In this document: one piece after another, positions 49,663 through 58,526 of the stretch
How the letters are laid out: the number at the start of each line of letters is the position of its first letter
How positions within the stretch are numbered: position 1 is the stretch's first letter
Assembly: GCA_964441025.1 (NCBI GenBank)
Contig: CAYTXG010000012.1
Span: forward strand, 1 to 60,982
Length of the DNA stretch: 60,982 nt
Origin: JAAZIN01 sp964441025
Lineage (GTDB): Bacteria > Bacillota > Dethiobacteria > DTU022
Reading direction: 5' to 3'
Position numbers and translations under genes: made by a program
Notes under the pieces: generated by a model
The model's input: only the letters and a program-made list of their open reading frames with translations
Told to the model about the DNA's origin: nothing
Databases searched by the model: none

Positions 49663-51840
49663 TCAGTTTTTTCCGTAAAGATGGCGGTGCACGCTGTAAA
49701 TATCCTTCACCCTTTTAATTCTGTTCATGATTTTCTCCAGCTGCTCCCGGTCCTTGACGTTTATGGTCAGGTGTATCATTGCCGTGTGATCGGGTTCGGT
49801 GCGCCCGTTAACCGCGCTGATCTGCACCCGGCTCTCATTTACCGCCGCCATAACATCTGCCAGTAGATTGTTCCGATCATTTGCCTGCACCTCTATAGCT
49901 ACCTGGTAAGATCGATCTACCTGCTCCTCCCAGGCCGCCTCCAGCAGCCGTCCGCTGGTGGACTGAAATTGTTTCAGGTTGGGACAATCACAACGGTGTA
50001 TGGAGACCCCACGCCCCCGCGTAACCAGGCCGGCGATGGGATCGCCGGGCACGGGATTGCAGCAGCGGGCAATGCGCACCAGGAGATTGTCCACACCTTC
50101 TATGATCACTCCCGGCGCTGAGCCGGGAGGTCGCCGGCCCGGCCTGACCTCCGGCAGCGGCTCCTCCTTGACGCCGTACCTGCGGCTGTATTCCTCGCGC
50201 AGTCTCCCGATAACCTGCTGCGCGGTGATCCCCCCGTAACCCAGGGCAGCGTACAGATCATCGGAAGAGAGCATGTTGAATTTTTTTGCCACCTCTTCAA
50301 CGAGTTCATTTTTCAAGAGCTGGCGCAGGTCAAAATTGACGCGGCGGTTTTCGCGCTCCAGCGTTTCGCGTCCCTTTTCAATATTCTCCTCCCGCCGCTC
50401 CCGCTTGAACCAGCTGCGGATCTTGTTTTTGGCCTGGGCGCTCTTCACCATGTTGAGCCAGTCGCGGCTGGGTGATCCGTGTTTGGAGGTGATGATCTCG
50501 ACCATATCCCCTGTTTTCAGGATATGATCAAGGGGCACCAGCCGGCCGTTCACCCGGGAGCCGGTGCATCGGTTCCCGATATCGGTGTGGATCTTGTAAG
50601 CAAAATCAAGCGGAATGGATCCTGCGGGAAGATCGATCACATCGCCGCGGGGGGTGAAGAGAAAGACCTCATCGCTGAACAGATCCATCTTCAAATTTTC
50701 GATAAATTCACGGGCATCGCGATAATCCTGCTGCCATTCGAGAAGCTGGCGCAGCCAGGCCAGCTTCTTGTCAAATTCGCCCTCGTCCGTCAGCTTCTCC
50801 TTGTAACGCCAGTGTGCGGCAATGCCGTATTCGGCAGTACGGTGCATCCCCCAGGTACGGATCTGCACCTCCACCAGTTCATTCTCGGCCACCACCACCG
50901 TGGTATGCAGCGACTGGTACATATTCGGTTTGGGCATGGCGATATAATCCTTGAACCGGCCCGGGATGGGCTTCCAGAGGGCATGGACCGTACCCAGGAC
51001 GCCGTAGCAGTCCTTCACCGAATCTACTATTACACGGATCGCGGTAAGATCATATATCTCGTTTAGATCCTTGTCCTGCTCTTTCATCTTGTGATAGATG
51101 CTGTAAAGGTGCTTCGGGCGGCCCTGTATCTCTGCAGCGACACCCACGGCTTCCAGCCTTTTTAGGAGTATTTTGATGAGGCGGTTGATGAATTGCTCCC
51201 GCTCCCGCCTTTTCTTGGCCAGCTTGTCGGCGAGGCGGTAGTAGTCGGCAGACTGCATGTAGCGGAAAGCGCTGTCTTCAAGCTCCCACTTGATCTTGTA
51301 TATGCCCAGGCGGTGCGCCAGCGGGGCATAGATCTCCATCGTCTCCCTGGCAATCTCCTGCTGCTTCCGGGTTTTGAGAAAACGGAGAGTGCGCAGGTTG
51401 TGCGTCCTGTCGGCAAGCTTGATCAGGACTACGCGAATATCCTCGGCCATGGCGATAAACATTTTTCGCAGCGTCTCCGCCTGCTGCTCCTCTTTGCTGG
51501 AGAAGTCCAGGCGGCTTAACTTGGTTACACCGTCTACGAGCGAGGCAATCTCTTCTCCGAAATTATCCTCGATCTCCGGCAGCGTTACCGCCGTGTCCTC
51601 AACCACATCGTGCAGCAGCCCGGCAATGATCGTGGTGAGATCCAGCCCCAGTTCGGCCAGGATCATGGCTACCCCCAGAGGATGGGTAATAAAGGATTCA
51701 CCCGACTCGCGGCGCTGCCCGGTGTGGGCCCTGTAGGCAAAGGCATAGGCCCTCTCCACCAGCGCCCAATCCTCATCCGTGGGGTAATGTCGCGCCAGCA
51801 GCTTTCTCAGCTCGCCCAGTTTTCTCTCTTTTACCGCCAT
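49663..51840 (-). CDS. relA: Bifunctional (p)ppGpp synthetase/hydrolase (Rel/RSH)
   Basis: Long RSH enzyme that makes and degrades (p)ppGpp in the stringent response. The N-terminal HD hydrolase domain has the intact HDVVED motif (His77-Asp78), so hydrolase activity is expected. The synthetase domain follows, with the RFKDYIAMPKPNMYQSLHTTV segment. Then come TGS (IHTDIGNRCTGSRVNGRLVPL), a zinc-finger-like region with ARCCNPVPGD, and a C-terminal ACT domain. The ORF is open to 51915; ATG 51840 (725 residues) best matches the family start, with GTG 51846 close by. It lies between recJ and dtd as in Bacillus. Confidence 0.95.
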   Translation of the reverse strand: MAVKERKLGELRKLLARHYPTDEDWALVERAYAFAYRAHTGQRRESGESFITHPLGVAMILAELGLDLTTIIAGLLHDVVEDTAVTLPEIEDNFGEEIASLVDGVTKLSRLDFSSKEEQQAETLRKMFIAMAEDIRVVLIKLADRTHNLRTLRFLKTRKQQEIARETMEIYAPLAHRLGIYKIKWELEDSAFRYMQSADYYRLADKLAKKRREREQFINRLIKILLKRLEAVGVAAEIQGRPKHLYSIYHKMKEQDKDLNEIYDLTAIRVIVDSVKDCYGVLGTVHALWKPIPGRFKDYIAMPKPNMYQSLHTTVVVAENELVEVQIRTWGMHRTAEYGIAAHWRYKEKLTDEGEFDKKLAWLRQLLEWQQDYRDAREFIENLKMDLFSDEVFLFTPRGDVIDLPAGSIPLDFAYKIHTDIGNRCTGSRVNGRLVPLDHILKTGDMVEIITSKHGSPSRDWLNMVKSAQAKNKIRSWFKRERREENIEKGRETLERENRRVNFDLRQLLKNELVEEVAKKFNMLSSDDLYAALGYGGITAQQVIGRLREEYSRRYGVKEEPLPEVRPGRRPPGSAPGVIIEGVDNLLVRIARCCNPVPGDPIAGLVTRGRGVSIHRCDCPNLKQFQSTSGRLLEAAWEEQVDRSYQVAIEVQANDRNNLLADVMAAVNESRVQISAVNGRTEPDHTAMIHLTINVKDREQLEKIMNRIKRVKDIYSVHRHLYGKN

Positions 51841-51955
51841 CTTGTTCACATACCGTCTTTCATCATATATAAAGAGGCCGGAGGCCCTTTGTCCCGGCTG
51901 ACCCCGCCTTTTCATGGTGCACCGGCGCCAGGAATGCGCTGCACCGCCCCGGGCC

Positions 51956-54400
51956 TCAGCGGTTCACCAGTTCACTCCAGCAAACGGCCAGCTCTTCCGC
52001 TGAAGCGCTCAAGAGCCTCTCCTGGTAGCTTTTGCAGCTTTCACGCAGCTCCAGCGCTCTCAAGAAGGAGGGCGAGGAGTCTAGTAAGCGCTCCAGAACG
52101 GAAAAATCCTCACCCGCACCGGCGGGCTCACCGCCCCGGCAGAGCCCGGCTTCCGTGTAAATCTTCAGGCAGCGTCGCCATAACCTGTCACCTGTCCCGG
52201 GCAGCCCGGATTCACCCTGCGAGAAAAAGGGGGGAGAGACTCCACTTTTTCCCGACGCCGCCTCGGACCAGGCGCGATACATTTCTCCCAGGGTGCTGCG
52301 CGTCGGGAGACTCAGATCCAGCAGCAGCCTGTTGCGCTTCAGGTCGGCGCCGCTGTAAAGGAGCCAGATATCCAGGGGGAGATCGCCGGAGCAGCTGTTA
52401 AAAAAGGGCTCCAGCAACCTCCCCGACAGGGGCAAATCGTAAAGCACGAGCAGCCGGCACTCCGCAGCAAGCAGCTCCGCCTCTCTATTACCATTATCCA
52501 TCCCGCTGCTCAGAAAAGCAAACTTCCGCCCGGGCGGAAGCTGCCGCTTGAGCACAGCCGCGCGGCGCTTCGTAGCGGTAAAGATAACCGCCCCTTTGCC
52601 GCCGCCTGATTTTAGAAGCTCCTTCAGCAGGGCCGGCCGGTTCCCGGCGCCGCGGCGATCAATAACGGCAACACGCCCGCAGGCGGCGCTGTCGGCGCCG
52701 CGCAGATCCCTGAGCACCATATCCAGGGTGGGCCGCTCCAGATAGCTCCCCTCGCGCAGGTTAAATGCCAGGTCCAGGCGCCGGCCCCGTGCCAGGGAGG
52801 ACTCCAGCGCCGCGGCGGAAAAAAAGATGGGCTCTGCGCTGTAGCCGTCGCGCGCCAGGTTCAGCTTGAGATGTTCTCTCTCTGCGCCCACAAGGCGCCA
52901 GGATTTAAGCTCCCAACCGGCGCTGCAAAAAAGGGGCGACGGATTGCCCGCTCCGAACGGTTCCAGCAGCCTTAGCTGACGGGCCAGCTCTATGTTGATT
53001 TCAGATGCCTTCAGGGAACCGTCGAGTTCGATCAAGGGCTGCAGCATCTCACCGTGCAGCCTCGTTGCAGCATAGCCGTTCAGCCCTTTTCTTAAATCCT
53101 CCACGCGGGAAGGGCGGATGGTAAAGCCCGCCGCTCCGGCGTGCCCGCCGAAACGCTCCAGCAGGTCTGCGCAGCTGCCCAGCGCGGCAGTGATGTCAAA
53201 ACCGGGTATGCTGCGCGCCGAGCCGCGGCCCTCCCCGCCCTCCAGGCTGATGAGCACCGCCGGGCGATAGTACCGCTCCGCAAGGCGCGAGGCCACGATG
53301 CCGATGACCCCGTGCGGCCAGTCCTCACCGGACAGGGTGATCACCCTTTCCCCGGCGGCGAGCCGGTCCGCAGCCAGTGCTGCTTCAGCCTCCTGCAGGA
53401 TTTGCGTCTCCCTGTCGCGGCGCAGGCGGTTGGTCCGGTGCAGCAGTTGGGCCAGCTCTTCAGCCGCAGCCTCATCCCGCTCCAGCAGCAGTTTTATCGC
53501 CGGATCGGCTTCGCCCAGCCGGCCGGCTGCATTAAGAGGCGGAGCCAGGACAAAAGCCAGCGCATAGCTGTCGACCCGCTCCGGCTGCAGCTTCGCAGCC
53601 CGGGCCAGCGCCGTCAGACCGGGCCGGGGCTCCCGCTTCATCTGCTCCAGCCCGCAGGCGACAAGAACCCGGTTCTCCCCTGTAAGCGGCACCACATCAG
53701 CAACGGTCCCCAGTGCGGCCAGATCCAGCAGCCCTGCAGGGAAAGGGGTCCCTCCCCTTTCCATGAGCGCCGCGGCCAGCTTGAAGGCAATCCCTGCGCC
53801 GGACAGTTCCTTGAAGGGATATAGGCAGCCCTCCTGCAGGGGATTCAGCACCGCTGCAGCCCCTTCCAGCAGCCCAAAGGGCTGGTGATGATCCGTAATA
53901 ATCAGGTCCAGTCCCAGGCTGCGGGCAAAAATAGTTTCGGCAGCGGCGCTCATCCCGCAATCTACGGTGATCACCAGATGGGCGCCCTCGCCGGCGATCT
54001 GTTCCAGCGCCTCCCGGTGCAGCCCGAAGCCCTCCCGGAACCTGCTGGGCAGGTAAAAATCAACAGAGGCGGCGCCCAGCTGCTTAAGCGCCTCCACCAT
54101 GATCGCGGCTGCGGTGATCCCGTCGGCATCGTAATCGCCGTGCACTACAATTTTTTCGCCCTTTTCCAGGGCGTCGCAGATCCGCCCCACCGCCCGCTCC
54201 ATCCCCTGCATCAGCCAGGGCGAATGCAGCTGTTCCAGCGAGGGGTCAAGAAAAGCGCGGGCGGCGCCTGCGCTTTTCAGACCGCGGTTCATCAAAACAC
54301 GGGCCACAGCTGGCAGGATCCCCAGCACCTCCGCCAGGGCTGCCGCCTCCTCCGGCGGCGGAGCGGCAGTTACAGACCAGCGTTTCCGAGAAAGGCCCAT
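51956..54400 (-). CDS. recJ: Single-stranded-DNA-specific exonuclease RecJ
   Basis: 5'-3' ssDNA exonuclease in recombination and mismatch repair. The DHH phosphoesterase core shows VVHGDYDADGITA near 84-96, VDCGMS near 145, the DHH signature ITDHHQP near 168-174, and the DHHA1 domain with RSIPGFDITAALGSCADLLERFGGHAGAAGF near 390-420. The OB-like domain and a long C-terminal extension bring it to 814 residues; the extension resembles that of Firmicute RecJ. ATG 54400 lies one base after the lapA-like stop. relA follows. Confidence 0.94.
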   Translation of the reverse strand: MGLSRKRWSVTAAPPPEEAAALAEVLGILPAVARVLMNRGLKSAGAARAFLDPSLEQLHSPWLMQGMERAVGRICDALEKGEKIVVHGDYDADGITAAAIMVEALKQLGAASVDFYLPSRFREGFGLHREALEQIAGEGAHLVITVDCGMSAAAETIFARSLGLDLIITDHHQPFGLLEGAAAVLNPLQEGCLYPFKELSGAGIAFKLAAALMERGGTPFPAGLLDLAALGTVADVVPLTGENRVLVACGLEQMKREPRPGLTALARAAKLQPERVDSYALAFVLAPPLNAAGRLGEADPAIKLLLERDEAAAEELAQLLHRTNRLRRDRETQILQEAEAALAADRLAAGERVITLSGEDWPHGVIGIVASRLAERYYRPAVLISLEGGEGRGSARSIPGFDITAALGSCADLLERFGGHAGAAGFTIRPSRVEDLRKGLNGYAATRLHGEMLQPLIELDGSLKASEINIELARQLRLLEPFGAGNPSPLFCSAGWELKSWRLVGAEREHLKLNLARDGYSAEPIFFSAAALESSLARGRRLDLAFNLREGSYLERPTLDMVLRDLRGADSAACGRVAVIDRRGAGNRPALLKELLKSGGGKGAVIFTATKRRAAVLKRQLPPGRKFAFLSSGMDNGNREAELLAAECRLLVLYDLPLSGRLLEPFFNSCSGDLPLDIWLLYSGADLKRNRLLLDLSLPTRSTLGEMYRAWSEAASGKSGVSPPFFSQGESGLPGTGDRLWRRCLKIYTEAGLCRGGEPAGAGEDFSVLERLLDSSPSFLRALELRESCKSYQERLLSASAEELAVCWSELVNR

Positions 54401-54401
54401 C

Positions 54402-54770
54402 TCAGGATGTTTTATTCTCTTCTTCCGCCGCTTTTACCGCTGCCGTCTCCGCTTCTACAGGGGCCCGCAGCCGTTCCAGCTCCTCCCGGAGGGAGGCTTT
54501 CTCCGCCTCCGTGCTCTCCAGGCGCTTCTGGATCTCATCCTGACGCTTTTTTTCGCCGCGGGCCTGCAGGGCGACGCGGACACCGCGGTAGAAGCTGATC
54601 AAACCCACCACCAGGGCGCCGGCGGCGGCAGCTCCAATGATCAGGATGATCAGGGGGATCTGCGTCTCTCCAAATATGTAGTTTATCTCGACGGGCTGAT
54701 GATTGGCCACTGCGACAATTGCCAGCAACAGACTGAAAAGAAGTGCGAGAACGATCAATAACGTAGCCAT
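54402..54770 (-). CDS. LapA/YrvD-like membrane protein
   Basis: A 122-residue protein with two hydrophobic helices (about 3-22 and 41-66) separated by NHQPVEINYIFGE, and a coiled-coil C-terminal tail rich in Glu, Lys and Ala. It matches the LapA domain family (formerly DUF1049), small membrane proteins of poorly known function; in E. coli LapA works with LapB in envelope quality control. The place between secF and recJ is the same as yrvD in Bacillus. ATG 54770 is preferred over GTG 54782 because AAGGAG is then properly spaced. Confidence 0.85.
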   Translation of the reverse strand: MATLLIVLALLFSLLLAIVAVANHQPVEINYIFGETQIPLIILIIGAAAAGALVVGLISFYRGVRVALQARGEKKRQDEIQKRLESTEAEKASLREELERLRAPVEAETAAVKAAEEENKTS

Positions 54771-54805
54771 GCTTTGCACCACTCCTTCAGTGATAATGTG
54801 CTATA

Positions 54806-54869
54806 GAGCGATAAACCGCTGCTCTCTTTGCGGGCGGGTTGTCTCCCGCCCGCAGAGAGAGTATCGCTC
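54806..54869 (-). other. 64-nt nested hairpin overlapping the secF stop
   Basis: Outer arms GAGCGATA/TATCGCTC enclose inner arms CTCTCTTTGCGGGCGGG/CCCGCCCGCAGAGAGAG around TTGTCT. The secF stop codon lies in the outer arm. No T-run follows on the minus strand, so it looks like an mRNA stabiliser or processing hairpin rather than a plain terminator. Confidence 0.75.
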
Positions 54870-55794
54870 AGGCCAGGCGGCGCCGGGCCCGCCTGGCTTC
54901 AAACTCTTTCAGATCAAACCAGAGTGGGGCGGCGATTAAGACCGATGAATAGGTCCCCACCACCACTCCAATGATCAGGGCGATGATAAAAGCAATAAGA
55001 TCAAAACTGCCTATGAAGTAGTAAAACCCTACAAACAAGGCTATCAGGACCAGCAGCGTGGTCAGCGAAGTGTTGATGCTCCGTGTCAGGCTCTGGTTGA
55101 TGCTCTGATTCACCACCACGGCATACTCATCCCTCTTTTTCAGCTTGATATTCTCCCGAATCCGGTCAAATATAACGATAGTATCGTTTACCGAATAGCC
55201 GAATATGGTGAGCAAGGCCGCAATAAAGGGGCTGTTCACTTCGATCTTTAGAATAGAAAATACAGCTACCATAATGAACACATCGTGTATCAGCGCTGCA
55301 ATAGCAGCCAGGGCAAACTTGAATTCAAAGCGGATCGTGATATAGGCAATCATCCCGGCAATGGCCACGGCAAGGGCGACCAGGGACTGGCGGGCCAGCT
55401 CGCCGCTGATCACCCCGCCCACGCTCTCCACACGCAGATCCTCCGGCCCCAGCGAGGGCCAGCGTTCCCGGAAAGCGGCGAGAATCTCATTGCGCCGCCC
55501 CTCTTCAATATAGGAGCTCTTGATGACCACCCCTTCTGCAGTAACGCTCCCCTGCAGATCGCGCCCCTGGACCACCTGCAGCGCAGCGCCCTTCAGCTCG
55601 GGAAATCCGGCAGCCACCTCCTCCGCTTCGGAAAGACTAAAGCCCGAAGCCAGGTTAAGATGCAAAACCGTGCCCCCCGTAAAGTCAATCCCCAGGTTCA
55701 ACCCGGAGAATATAAGCGAGATCACGCCGGCCAAAACAAAAATCAGCGACAGGATATAGGGGATGCGCCTGTTGCGGACAAAAGCAATCCTCAT
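54868..55794 (-). CDS. secF: Protein translocase subunit SecF
   Basis: Integral membrane partner of SecD that uses proton motive force to help SecYEG export. The 308-residue protein has six membrane segments, the signature GIDFTGGTVLHL near 35-46, ELARQSLVALAVAIAGMIAYI near 130-150, and SVNDTIVIFDRIREN near 195-209. ATG 55794 overlaps the secD stop as ATGA, so the two subunits are made together. In Bacillus they are fused as SecDF; here they are separate genes. Confidence 0.95.
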   Translation of the reverse strand: MRIAFVRNRRIPYILSLIFVLAGVISLIFSGLNLGIDFTGGTVLHLNLASGFSLSEAEEVAAGFPELKGAALQVVQGRDLQGSVTAEGVVIKSSYIEEGRRNEILAAFRERWPSLGPEDLRVESVGGVISGELARQSLVALAVAIAGMIAYITIRFEFKFALAAIAALIHDVFIMVAVFSILKIEVNSPFIAALLTIFGYSVNDTIVIFDRIRENIKLKKRDEYAVVVNQSINQSLTRSINTSLTTLLVLIALFVGFYYFIGSFDLIAFIIALIIGVVVGTYSSVLIAAPLWFDLKEFEARRARRRLA

Positions 55795-57077
55795 GCTGTT
55801 TTCACCCCCACGTAGCGGCCGCTTTGCAGCATTCCGGCCCGGAATGCCATGCGCATCAATCCGCGCGTCAGCGTAACGGCGGTAAACATGCTGCAGAGGA
55901 CCCCGATAAAGAGAGTCACGGCAAAGCCGCGGACCGGACCGCTGGACAGGGCAAAGAGCACAATCGTAGCGATAATGGTAGTCACATTTGAGTCGAGGAT
56001 TGTGCGGAAAGCATGTTTGAAACCGCTTTCCATAGCGCTGCGCACGGTGCGCCCGGAGCGCAGCTCGTCCTTGATCCGCTCGAAAATGATCACATTTGCA
56101 TCCACAGCCATGCCGATGGAGAGGATCAGGCCGGCCATGCCGGGCAGGGTCAGCGTCGTCGGCAGCAGCATCAGCGCCCCCAGGACCAGGGTCAGGTAGA
56201 AGAGCAGCGCCACGCCGGAGATGAAACCGGCAAAACGGTAATATAAGAGCATGAACAGGAGCACTGCAGCCAGGCCTGCGGCAGCTGCATAGATGCTGAT
56301 CCGCATGGTCTGCTCGCCCAGGGTGGGCCCCACCAGGCGCGATTCCAGCTCGCGCAGCTCCACCGGCAGGGAACCGCTGCGCAGCAGCAGGGCCAGGTTG
56401 GCCGCCTCTTCAAAAGTATACTGTGGATTTGTGATCCGGGCCTGGCCCTCCGTGATCACGCTCTTGACCACGGGATCTGATATAACCTCCCCGTCAAGAA
56501 CAATAAAGATCTGCTTTCCCAAGAACTGGCCCGTAGCCTCGGCAAAAAGGCGGCTGCCCTCTTTGTCGAACTCCAGCGAAACAAAGGGGGCGGGCTCACT
56601 AGGATCCCGCATGGCCTGGGCGCGGCGCAGGTTGCTGCCCGTGAGCACCTCCGTGCCGTCGGGGCCGACAAAGGAGAGCCTGGCGGTGCGCCCGATGATC
56701 TCGCGCGCCTGCTCCGGGTTTTTAATGTCGGGCAACTCGATGCGGATCCTCTTATCCCCCTGCGGTACAATCACCGGCTCGGCCACACCGAGCTCGTCCA
56801 CGCGCATGCGGATCACTGCGGCGGCCCGCTCAATAGCATCTTCATCGAGCTCCGTGTCGCCCGTCTCCACCGCCTCCAGAAGCACGTACAGACCGCCGGC
56901 AATATCCAGACCGCGCTTTATCCCCAGATCATCCCGGCCGGTCCAGGCCACCATTTTCTTTCCTGCTTCCGTCCTCAGGGCAACCTGCGAGACGAAATAT
57001 GCCGAAACCGCCAGCAGAGTACACAGCCCGATAAAAAGAAGCAGCCGGCCCGGCTTGATTTTCCGATTCAACCCCAA
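55791..57077 (-). CDS. secD: Protein translocase subunit SecD
   Basis: SecD acts with SecF in late steps of protein export. It has an N-terminal helix, the GLDIAGGLYVLLEA motif near 55, a compact P1 head domain (RMRVDELGVAEPVIVPQGDKRIRIELP), and five C-terminal helices with GMAVDANVIIFERIKDEL near 355. The frame opens at TTG 57104, but TTG 57077 has AGGAAGGTGG five bases upstream and is preferred, giving 428 residues; TTG 57071 is also possible. It lacks the large head of the E. coli protein, as usual in Firmicutes. Confidence 0.93.
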   Translation of the reverse strand: MGLNRKIKPGRLLLFIGLCTLLAVSAYFVSQVALRTEAGKKMVAWTGRDDLGIKRGLDIAGGLYVLLEAVETGDTELDEDAIERAAAVIRMRVDELGVAEPVIVPQGDKRIRIELPDIKNPEQAREIIGRTARLSFVGPDGTEVLTGSNLRRAQAMRDPSEPAPFVSLEFDKEGSRLFAEATGQFLGKQIFIVLDGEVISDPVVKSVITEGQARITNPQYTFEEAANLALLLRSGSLPVELRELESRLVGPTLGEQTMRISIYAAAAGLAAVLLFMLLYYRFAGFISGVALLFYLTLVLGALMLLPTTLTLPGMAGLILSIGMAVDANVIIFERIKDELRSGRTVRSAMESGFKHAFRTILDSNVTTIIATIVLFALSSGPVRGFAVTLFIGVLCSMFTAVTLTRGLMRMAFRAGMLQSGRYVGVKTA

Positions 57078-57163
57078 ATCAACCACCTTCCTGTCCAGGA
57101 TCAAAACAACCAGCCTGATCTATTATAACAAAGCAGAGCCACAATTTCAGATTAAATTGCATC

Positions 57164-57210
57164 AATAGTTACTCCCCCCCGGTGCCTGGCACCGGGGGGG
57201 AGTAACTATT
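57164..57210. repeat. 47-nt perfect palindrome (GGTGCC element), copy 2
   Basis: Twenty-three-base arms (AATAGTTACTCCCCCCCGGTGCC and its complement) flank a single T. It ends one base before the TAA of the PHP phosphatase gene at 57212. It could also stop transcription coming from the his operon. Confidence 0.93.
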
Positions 57211-57211
57211 T

Positions 57212-58015
57212 TTATTTCAGAGGGATGAAACTCCTGCGGCGCTCTGAGAAGACAGCGAGTTCGCGATAACCCACATCTCGCAGCAGATCCAGGGCATCAT
57301 CAAAATAGCGGCCCACCTGCTCCGGCGCGTGGGCATCCGAGCCCAGCGTCACCGGCACCCCCTCAAGGCAGCAGAGCTCGAGCAGGCGCCGCCCGGGATA
57401 GAATTCAGCTACCGGCGCCGCCCTCCCCGAGGTGTTCAGCTCAAAACAGATATCGTTTTCTTTCAGAACGCGGGCGGTGCGCCGCCAATAGGGCTCCATT
57501 TCCGCATGGGGGAGCCGGAAGCCGAATTTCTTGACCACGTCAACATGGCCGATGATATCAAAAAGGGAGCAGGAGCAGGCCTGCCAGAGCAGCTTAAAAT
57601 AACTACGGTAGATCTGCCCCAGGTTGGAAGACCCGTATCGTCCGGCGTGCCGGGGGTGGGTGAAGTCCCAGCCGCCGATGAAGTGAATGGAGCCCATCAC
57701 AAAGTCAAAGGGGCTTCCGGAGAGCAGCCGGGCCAGCTCTTTCTCTTTGCCCGGCAGATAATCAACTTCGACACCCAGTTTCACTCTGATCCCCTTTTCA
57801 TCCTGTGCCAGCGCTCCGATCTCACTGATGTAGCCGGGCAGCTCATCGGGAGTCATGGTCACCGGGGAATCCGGCTCCACCCCCAGCAGACCCAGGGGAT
57901 AGTGATCGGCAAAACCGATCTCGCGCAGTCCTTTTTTGCGGGCCGCCTCCAGGTACAGAGCCGGGGAACCTTCAGCGTGCCGGCAGAGCGGCGTGTGCAT
58001 GTGATAGTCAATCAT
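57212..58015 (-). CDS. hisK: PHP-type histidinol-phosphatase
   Basis: Metal-dependent phosphatase for the eighth step of histidine synthesis (histidinol phosphate to histidinol). The 267-residue PHP domain has metal-binding motifs DYHMHTPLCRHAEG at 3-16, FADHYPLG near 35-42, GVEVDYLPGKE near 80-90, GSIHFIGGWDF near 107-117, DIIGHVD near 152-158 and GSDAHAPEQVG near 225-235. Its identity is supported by position in a his operon. ATG 58015 overlaps the hisI stop (ATGA). Its stop lies beside a palindromic element. Confidence 0.92.
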   Translation of the reverse strand: MIDYHMHTPLCRHAEGSPALYLEAARKKGLREIGFADHYPLGLLGVEPDSPVTMTPDELPGYISEIGALAQDEKGIRVKLGVEVDYLPGKEKELARLLSGSPFDFVMGSIHFIGGWDFTHPRHAGRYGSSNLGQIYRSYFKLLWQACSCSLFDIIGHVDVVKKFGFRLPHAEMEPYWRRTARVLKENDICFELNTSGRAAPVAEFYPGRRLLELCCLEGVPVTLGSDAHAPEQVGRYFDDALDLLRDVGYRELAVFSERRRSFIPLK

Positions 58016-58413
58016 GATTTTTGGCCGCCATCCCCCCTGTCCGGCGCCCGGTGCAGCAGGTTGAAAAAACAGGAGTAGCGCCCGGTGTGGCAGACCACCC
58101 CTTCCCCTTCGGGAACCGCCTTTACCAGAAGCGCATCGGCATCGCAGTCGACATGAATGGAGCAGACTGTAAGAAAATTGCCGGAGCTCTCCCCTTTGAG
58201 CCAGTATTTTTGGCGGCTGCGGCTCCAGAACCAGGCCCGTCCGCTTTCAATGGTCCGCTGCAGCGCCTCTCTGTTCATATAGCCCACCATGAGCACGGCG
58301 CCACTGCTGCTGTCCTGGATCACCGCAGGTATCAGGCCGGCGGCATCGTATTTAAGCCTGTCCGGCGAGAGCGGGCCAACTCGTTCGCCGTCGCCATTGC
58401 TGTTCTCTGTCAT
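58012..58413 (-). CDS. hisI: Phosphoribosyl-AMP cyclohydrolase HisI
   Basis: Zinc enzyme opening the purine ring of PR-AMP in histidine synthesis. The conserved zinc and substrate motifs are WSRSRQKYWLKGESSGN near 61-77, VDCDADALLVK near 86-96 and CHTGRYSCFF near 105-114. There is no HisE domain, so PR-ATP pyrophosphohydrolase must be encoded elsewhere. The frame is open to 58776, but ATG 58413 follows GGAGG and starts the domain; the upstream part only overlaps hisA in another frame. Length 133. Confidence 0.94.
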   Translation of the reverse strand: MTENSNGDGERVGPLSPDRLKYDAAGLIPAVIQDSSSGAVLMVGYMNREALQRTIESGRAWFWSRSRQKYWLKGESSGNFLTVCSIHVDCDADALLVKAVPEGEGVVCHTGRYSCFFNLLHRAPDRGDGGQKS

Positions 58414-58526
58414 GAAAAATAGCCTCCATTGTTCATCCAGGCGCCTGTCAACACAACAGCTATTTTGAACCTCCCTTTTAAAGAAGAGCCTGCCTGAATG
58501 ATCGTATTTGCCGGTTCCGGGCTTGA

